From assembly GCA_033980235.1 (NCBI GenBank), contig CM067072.1, positions 25,450,192-25,514,191 of the forward strand: a stretch of 64,000 bases of DNA. The letters run 5' to 3'. The notes under the pieces are model-generated. The model searched no databases, was not told the DNA's origin, and saw nothing but the letters and a program-made list of their open reading frames with translations. Of this stretch, positions 57,601 through 64,000 are shown piece by piece. This stretch comes from Diadema setosum. Its lineage: Eukaryota; Echinodermata; Echinoidea; Diadematoida; Diadematidae. Position 1 is the first letter of the stretch; each line of letters starts with the position of its first letter. The position numbers were made by a program, and so were the translations under genes.

Positions 57601-58714
57601 ATTCCATAGGATCTTAAAATAATAAATAATAGATAACCACCACCATTTATAATATGGGCCTACCTCGGGTGAGTCATCAGGTAAGGTTGGTAGCCCTCTG
57701 GCGTCCTCGATGTCGACGGTGTGAAGGTCTTGGTCGTCATTTACTCTTTGGTTGGTTGTAGGTCCATGGTCTGAAGTATCGGTGTCATGGTCATGGTCGT
57801 CGTTTGGTTCGGGTTCAGGGGGAGGGGGAGGATCGTCATGTCTTAGGTCTTAAAAGTTGTCGGGAGAAGAAGGCAATCGTTGGGCATGTTCAAAGTCTGA
57901 GTCAAAAGAGAGTTTTTTGATAGTGAATGTGAGTGATATAGTGCTATCGTAGTATCAATAGCCTTTGCAATTAGGACACTCCTACAGATGCATTCTCTTG
58001 GCATCCATTCTAACGCCTCGTCACGCACACTGCAATCGTGTGATTTTGCTGCGTTACTAGCCTGGATATTGCTTGCCTACATTCCTCAAGCTTTTGTTCG
58101 AGTGCACTTATTTCGTTTTTCCTCGCTCTCTTTGACTTCAAATACATCTTTGCATTCATCGCATTTTTCTCACAAGAATCGCGTAATTCGGCAGCAGTCT
58201 TTTTCTGAGACTGCAACTGCTTCATTAAAGTCATTAGCTGTTTTTGAAAACGTCGGCACTTTCTACTTTCGGAGGTATACCTTGATCTGTGGAGTTCCCA
58301 TTTTAACGTCTCAATTTCTTGAAGAGCATTGTCTAATTTCACTGCCGAACGTTCGTTTTCAGATTTCCTCCCTCCTACTGTTTCCCTTCTTCTCTTTTCT
58401 CTTATTCCATTTCTTCCTTCATCTTCAGTTTGCTCCCTTGATTAGAATGACTGAGATGATCCCGGTTAGTTATGAAAATCAATTATTGATAGGACATGAT
58501 TAGAGGATCCCTCTTAGTTCGATTATACATGATGAATATGTTGTGACTCAATGTCAAACAGAAGTCATTGAGTAATAATTATTATAGCAATCAAAGATGA
58601 ATTAAAGTAATTAAAGTAATCAAAGCTATTATCAGATTTGTGTCCATTCATTAAAAGATGAAATAGGTATTCCATGTGAAACATCGTCATTGCTGTCTGC
58701 GTCCCCATCGTCCA
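57601..58714 (-). repeat. Array unit U2, deleted version
   Basis: Exon-B is cut after CAAAGTCTGAGTC (57903) and joined directly to AAAGAGAGTTTTTTGATAG, removing ~600 bp. The upstream exon-A block also lacks the Arg-rich start. 58441-58470 and 58550-58715 show further losses, and the spacer before U3 is gone. U2 keeps the acidic frame HDDPPPPPEPEPNDDHDHD open up to VDIEDARGLPT. Confidence 0.75.
58010..58342 (-). CDS. U2 exon-A: longest intact coiled-coil segment of the array
   Basis: Open for 110 codons: MKLDNALQEIETLKWELHRS, then CRRFQKQLMTLMKQLQSQKK, ELRDSCEKNAMNAKMYLKSK and EISALEQKLEECRQAISRLV, to a basic end CVTRR and a stop. It lacks the 3-base insertion that stops U1 and U5. It gives the reference frame for the family. 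Heptad spacing indicates a continuous parallel coil of about 85 residues. Confidence 0.55.
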   Translation of the reverse strand: MKLDNALQEIETLKWELHRSRYTSESRKCRRFQKQLMTLMKQLQSQKKTAAELRDSCEKNAMNAKMYLKSKRARKNEISALEQKLEECRQAISRLVTQQNHTIAVCVTRR

Positions 58715-60260
58715 CATTCTGTAGGATCTTAAAATAGTAAATAAATAGATAACCACCACCATTTATAATATGGGCCTACCTCGGGTGAGTCATCAGGTAA
58801 GGTCGGTAGCCCTTGGGTGTCTTCGATGTCGACGGTGTGAGGGTCTTGGTCGTCATTTACTCTTTGGTTCATTGTAGGTCCATGGTCTGAAGTGTCGGTG
58901 TCATGGTTGTCGTTTGGTTTGGGTTCAGGGAGGGGGAGGGTCATCATGTCTTAGGTCTTATAAGTCGTCGAGAAGAAGGCAATCGTTGGGCATGTTCAAA
59001 GTCTGAGTCATAGTCATAGTCATAGTCCTGAGTGTTGATATAGGTTTCGTCTGAGTCGGGTTGGTGTTGGGTATTGTAAGGTCGTTCTTCCTCGATGTAG
59101 GTTTCCTAGCCTGGATATTGCTTGCCTACATTCCTCAAGCTTTTGTTTGAGTGCACTTATTTCGTTTTCCCTTGCTCTCTTTGACTTCAAATACATCTTT
59201 GCATTCATCGCATCTTTCTCACAAGAATCGCGTAATTTGGCAGCTGTCTTTTTCTGAGACTGCAACTGCTTCATTAAAGTCATTAGCTGTTTTTGAAAAT
59301 GTCGGCACTTTCTACTTTCGGAGGTATACTTGATCTGTGGAGTTCCCATTTTAACCTCTCAACTTCTTGAAGAGCATTGTTAAATTTCACTGCCAAACGT
59401 TCGTTTTCAGATCTCTTCCCTCCTACTGTTTCCCTTCTTCTCTTTTCTCTTATTCCATTTCTTCATTCATCTTTAGTTTACAGCGCTCCCTTGATTAGAA
59501 TGACTGAGATGATTGTTGGATGACAAGTGGTATTACGTAACAGTGATTAAGGGTTAGTTATGAAAATCAGTTATTGATAGGATATGATTAGAGGATCCCT
59601 CTTAGTTCGATTATACATGATGAATATGTTGTGACTCAATGTCAATTAAACAGAAGTCATGGAGTAATAATTGTTATAGCAATCAAAGATGAATTAAAGT
59701 AATCAAAGCAATTATCAGATTCGTGTCCATTCATTAAAAGATTAAATACGCTTGCACCCGATGAAACTCCCCCGCTACATCCTCTAGGTATTCCATGTGA
59801 AACATCGTCATTGCCGTCTGCGTCCCCATAGTCCTGGTCGAAGTGTTCTTGGTTCGATTTGAGAGAAAAAAAGAATGAGAGCTAACATTTTTTATTTCTC
59901 TGAAATTCATAGCACATTGTCAAATACCAATGAATTCATCAAAGACAAAGAAATTTTCAATGTGGTATATTTTCAGGCCGGGGCATTTGAATTCACATTC
60001 AAAATGGAAGATGAAAGTTCACAAAAATATAAAAGTGCAACGATTGAGGACCCCACCCCACCCCCAAAGAAATATATGTATACAACATGAAAGGGATATG
60101 GAGATGACCGCAATTGAATACTTCTTCATTTGTTTTTTTTTTTTTGTTTTTTTTTTTTTGCTCTTATATTTTTTTTTTTGGGGGGGGGCAACAGCCTATG
60201 CATCTCCTAACTTAACATCAATTTCATGATGCTTGGGAGCGAAACACAAACTGCCAACTG
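58715..60260 (-). repeat. Array unit U3, deleted version
   Basis: Exon-B is cut at GATGTAGGTTTC (59105) and joined to CTAGCCTGGATATTGCTTGC at the start of exon-A, a ~620 bp internal loss whose edges differ from U2. Exon-A (59105-59349) is in frame but its N-terminal part is frameshifted near the TACTTGATC word. The exon-D region and spacer are complete. Confidence 0.75.
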
Positions 60261-62381
60261 AATTCCGTAGGATCTTAAAATAATAAATGAATAGATAACC
60301 ACCATCATTTGTAATCTGGGCCTACCTCCGGTGAGTCATCAGGTAAGGTCGGTAGCCCTTGGGCGTCCTCGATGTCGACAGTGTAAAGGTCTTGGTCGTC
60401 AATTACTCTTTGGTTCATTGTAGGTCCATGGTCTGAAGTGTCGGTGTCATGGTCATGGTTGTCGTTTGGTTGGGGAGGGGGAGGGTCGTCATGTCTTGGG
60501 TCTCAAAAGTCGTCGGGAGAAGAACACAGTCGTTGGGCATGTTCAAAGTCTTGAGTCATAGTCTTAGTCATAGTCCTGAGTGTTGATATAGGTTTCGTCT
60601 GAGTCGGGTTGCTGTTGGGTATTGTCCGGTCGTTCTTCGTCGATGTAGGTTTCGTCCAAGTCAAAAAGTATTGGGGTCTGTCGTCCAAGGTGCTGTGAAT
60701 TGGAATAAGAAGAAAGATTATGATTAGAACTCAAATGTATACTATTGATATTACCCCACGTTGTTATCTCTTCTTCCTCTTCTTCTTCTTTTGATCTAAT
60801 AATTTATGTTTTAGTATATTGTTGAAATGCTGAAAAAACAACAACTCGTAATTAGGCCAAAATTCGTTCCCACACGGTACACTCGTGTATTCTAAGAAAT
60901 GATGTGATACAAGCATGACAAGACATGATTATGCGTGCACGTGTTACCATGGCCACATTGATATCACAGTGTACTCTATGACGATTCTTGCCATATTGCG
61001 ACTGCAATGCAGTTGGAACAAATACTGCAACACTCCTGTCAAACTTCTAAGTTAATATATCGTTCTTACCTCAGCAAGTTCAGACACTGCAGGAAAATGG
61101 CCTGTGACCCCTCGGTAAGAACGAGTCAGAGTGCTATTATATTAGAAATGACTTGCAAAAGAGAGTTTTTTGATAGTGAATGTATAATGTGAGTGATATA
61201 GAGCTATCGTAGTAGCAATAGCCTTTGCAATTAGGACACTCCTACAGATGCATTCTCTTGCCATCCATTCTAACGCCTCGTCACGCACACAGCAATCGTG
61301 CGATTTTGCTGCGTTACTAGCCTGGATATTGCTTGCCTACATTCCTCAAGTAAATGTCGGTGTCGACACTTTCTACGTTCGGAGGTATACCTTGATTTCA
61401 CAACATTGAGTTCCCATCTTAATCTCTCAATTTCCTGAAGAGCTTCGTCTAATTTAACAGATCTCCTCCCTCCTACTGTTTCCCATCTTCTCCTTTCTCT
61501 TATTTCCTCTCTCTCACCTTGCAATGTCCAGATTCCCCCCTCTCTTCTCTCCCTTCTACTCTTTCCTTTCATTCCATTTCTTCATTCATCTTCAGTTTAC
61601 AGCGCTCCCTTGATTAGAATGACTGAGATGATGTCTTGATGACAAGTGGTATTACGTAACAGTAATTAAGGGTTAGTTATGAAAATCAATTATTGATAGG
61701 ATATGATTAGAGGATCCCTTTTAGTTTGATTATACATGATGAATATGTTGTGACTCAATGTCAATTAAACAGAAATCATGGAGTAATAATTATTATAGCA
61801 ATCAAAGATGAATTAAAGTAATTAAAGTAATCAAAGCAATTATCAGATTCGTGTCCATTCATTGAAAGATCAAATACCCTTGCACCCGATGAAACTCCCC
61901 CGCTACCTCCTCTTGGTATTCCATGTGAAACATTGTCATTGCTGTCTGCGTCCTCATAGTCCTGGTCGAAGTGTTCTTGGTTCGATTTGAGAGAAAAAAA
62001 GAATGAGAGCTAACATTTTTTATTTCTCTGAAATTCATAGCACATCATCAAATACCAATGAATTTATCAAAGCCAAAGAAATTCTCACTGTGGTATATTT
62101 GCAGGCCGGGGCATTTGAATTCACATTCAGAATGGAAGATGAAAGTTCACAAAAATATAAAAGTTCAACGATTGAGGACCCCACCCCCATCCCCAAAGAT
62201 ACAACATGAAAGGGATATGGAGATGACCGCAATTGAATACTTCTTCATTTGTTTTTTTTTGTTTTGTTTTGTTTTTTGCTCTTATATTTTTTTTTTGGGG
62301 GGGGGGGGGCAACAGCCTATGCATCTCCTAACTTAACATCAATTTCATGATGCTTGGGAGCGAAACACAAACTGCCAACTG
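60261..62381 (-). repeat. Array unit U4, near full length
   Basis: All blocks present. The exon-B stop is TGA here instead of TAA. Exon-A has a ~190 bp internal deletion near 61351, where a foreign-looking TAAATGTCGGTGTCGA patch replaces it, so most of the coil is missing (61270-61572 remains open). Confidence 0.75.
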
Positions 62382-64000
62382 AATTCCGTAGGATCTTAAA
62401 ATAATAAATGAATAGATAACCACCATCATTTGTAATATGGGCCTACCTCCGGTGAGTCATCAGGTAAGGTCGGTAGCCCTTGGGCGTCCTCGATGTCGAC
62501 GGTGTGAAGGTCTTGGTCGTCATTTACTCTGGTTTGTTGTAGGTCCATGGTCTGAAGTGTCGGTGTCATGGTCATGGTTGTCGTTTGGTTGGGGAGGGGG
62601 AGGGGGAGGGTCGTCATGTCTTGGGTCTTAAAAGTCGACGGGAGAAGAAGGCAGTCGTTGGGCATGTTCAAAGTCTGAGTCATAGTCATAGTCATAGTCC
62701 TGAGTGTTGATATAGGTTTCGTCTGAGTCGGGTTGCTGTTGGGTATTATCAGGTCGTTCTTCGTCGATGTAGGTTTCGTCCAAGTCAAAAAGTATTAGGG
62801 TCTGTCGTCCAGGATGCTGTGAATTGGAATAAGAAGAAAGATTATGATTAGAACTCAAATGTATACTAGCAATATTACCCCACGTTGTTATCTCTTCTTC
62901 CTCTTCTTCTTTTGATAATTTATGTTTTAGTATATTGTTGAAATGCTGAAAAAACAACAACTCGTAATTAGGCCAAAATTCGTTCCCACACGGTACACTC
63001 GTGTATTCTAAGAAATGATGTGATACAAGCATGACAAGACATGATTATGCGTGCACGTGTTACTACATCCACATCGATATCACAGTGTACTCTATGACGA
63101 TTCTTGCCATATTGCGACTGCAATACAATTGTAACAAATACTGCAACACTCCTTTCAAACTTCTAAGTTAATATATCGTTCTTACCTCGGCAAGTTCAGA
63201 CACTGCAGGAAAATGGCCTGTGACCCGTCGGTAAGAACGAGTCAGAGTGCTATTATATTGAAAATGACTTGCAAAGAAGAGTTTTTTGATAATGAATGTG
63301 AGTGATATAGAGCTATCGTAGTATCAATAGCCTTAAGTTTGCAATTAGGACACTCCTACAGAAATGCATTCTCTTGCCATCCGTTCTAACGCCTCCTCAC
63401 GCACGCTGCCATCGTGCGATTTTGCTGCGTTACTAGCCTGGATATTGCTTGCCTACATTCCTCAAGCTTTTGTTTGAGTGTACTTATTTTGTTTTCCCTC
63501 GCTCTCTTTGACTTCAAATACTACATCTTTGCATTCATCGCAGCTTTCTGACAAGAATGGCGTAATTCGGCAGCAGTCTCTTTCTGGGACTGCAACTGCT
63601 TCTTCAAATCCTTTAGCTGTTTTTGAAAACGTCGGCACTTTCTACGTTCGGAGGTATACCTTGATTTCACAACATTGAGTTCCCATCTTAATCTCTCAAT
63701 TTCCTGAAGAGCTTCGTCTAATTTAACAGATCTCCTCCCTCCTACTGTTTCCCATCTTCTCCTTTCTCTTATTTCCTCTCTCTCACCTTGCGATGTCCGG
63801 ATTCCCCCCTCTCTTCTCTCCCTTCTACTCGTTCCTCTCATTCCATTTCTTCATTCATCTTCAGTTTACAGCGCTCCCTTGATTAGAATGACTGAGATGA
63901 TTGCTGGATGACAAGTGGTATTACGTAACAGTAATTAAGGGTTAGTTATGAAAATCAATTATTGATAGGATATGATTAGAGGATCCCTCTTAGTTCGATT
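62382..64000 (-). repeat. Array unit U5, runs off the window
   Basis: Exon-B (62445-63032), the palindromic donor exon (~63179) and exon-A (63395-63841) are present and nearly identical to U1, including the same 3-base insertion in exon-A and the same 2-base deletion in exon-B. The exon-D region is partly cut by the window end. Confidence 0.8.

Larger units (their letters stand above)
55158..64000 (-). repeat. Head-to-tail array of an exon-bearing ~2.1 kb unit
   Basis: A partial unit (55158-55466), then U1 55467-57600, U2 57601-58714, U3 58715-60260, U4 60261-62381 and U5 from 62382 past the window end. A full unit holds, left to right: exon-B region, a small palindromic donor exon, exon-A coiled coil, exon-D region and a conserved AT-rich spacer with AAAGGGATATGGAGATGACC. 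Coding sense is minus. U1 and U5 are almost identical. U2 and U3 have lost different internal pieces. Confidence 0.88.

Noticed and set aside
1..64000. tRNA, rRNA or other structural RNA genes
   Set aside because: No cloverleaf with A and B boxes or rRNA-like stretch was found by eye; small RNAs could still be missed.

Overview
The window looks like an intron-rich, AT-rich, heavily transposon-colonised nuclear genome of a marine invertebrate, most plausibly a deuterostome such as an echinoderm. The reasons are metazoan-type splice sites, pogo/Tigger and piggyBac transposase remnants, BEN and Myb/SANT-like coding blocks, and several short inverted-repeat elements of kinds I recall as common in aquatic animal genomes. 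The phylum is inference. I see no rRNA, tRNA, CRISPR array, prokaryotic operon or viral gene set. No complete intact single-copy host gene can be built; nearly all coding matter is exon-sized, mostly on the minus strand, and usually broken.

Layout. 0-1 kb: two decayed minus-strand exons with good splice sites. 2-5 kb: a broken Myb/SANT-like DNA-binding gene (interrupted by a 224 bp MITE) followed by a broken coiled-coil gene. 7-9 kb: a piggyBac transposase 3' fragment and the first copy of a composite repeat block (R1). 9.2-10.5 kb: a broken pogo-like transposase gene with a consensus histone-type 3' stem-loop 31 nt after its stop. 11-15.6 kb: no gene seen. 15.6-24 kb: a stray copy of the terminal array unit, a tandemly duplicated exon, a second piggyBac fragment plus R1, a small two-exon candidate, and a coiled-coil/BEN gene homologous to the coiled-coil gene at 2 kb, with an intact final-type exon.

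24.17-42.83 kb: one 18,660 bp element (TE-A) delimited by 25 bp terminal inverted repeats and a TATA target duplication. Its two flanks together match the uninterrupted paralogous sequence at 7.51-7.66 kb. Its ends carry GC-rich hairpins and long arrays of a ~71 bp repeat in opposite orientation. Nested inside are a 3.8 kb element (TE-B) with a recurring 14-16 bp motif, a 431 bp palindromic MITE with 8 bp duplications, a 180 bp hAT-like MITE, a 750 bp TTAA element and a 2.8 kb element (TE-E). No transposase is visible in TE-A.

42.83-46 kb: the other half of the split block, a third R1 copy and a rearranged array-unit copy. 46.26-53.35 kb: a 7.1 kb element (TE-F) whose inverted termini run into kilobase arrays of a CCAGTAGAAA-type minisatellite; its interior has an unidentified coding segment and a GC-rich promoter-like block with a perfect CRE. 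53.4-55.15 kb: low complexity. 55.16-64 kb: a head-to-tail array of about five units (full length ~2.1 kb), each carrying exons of an unidentified acidic/coiled-coil protein on the minus strand, with different internal deletions.

The recurring theme is inverted termini attached to long tandem-repeat arms, seen at two unrelated elements, and coding exons carried about as repeats.
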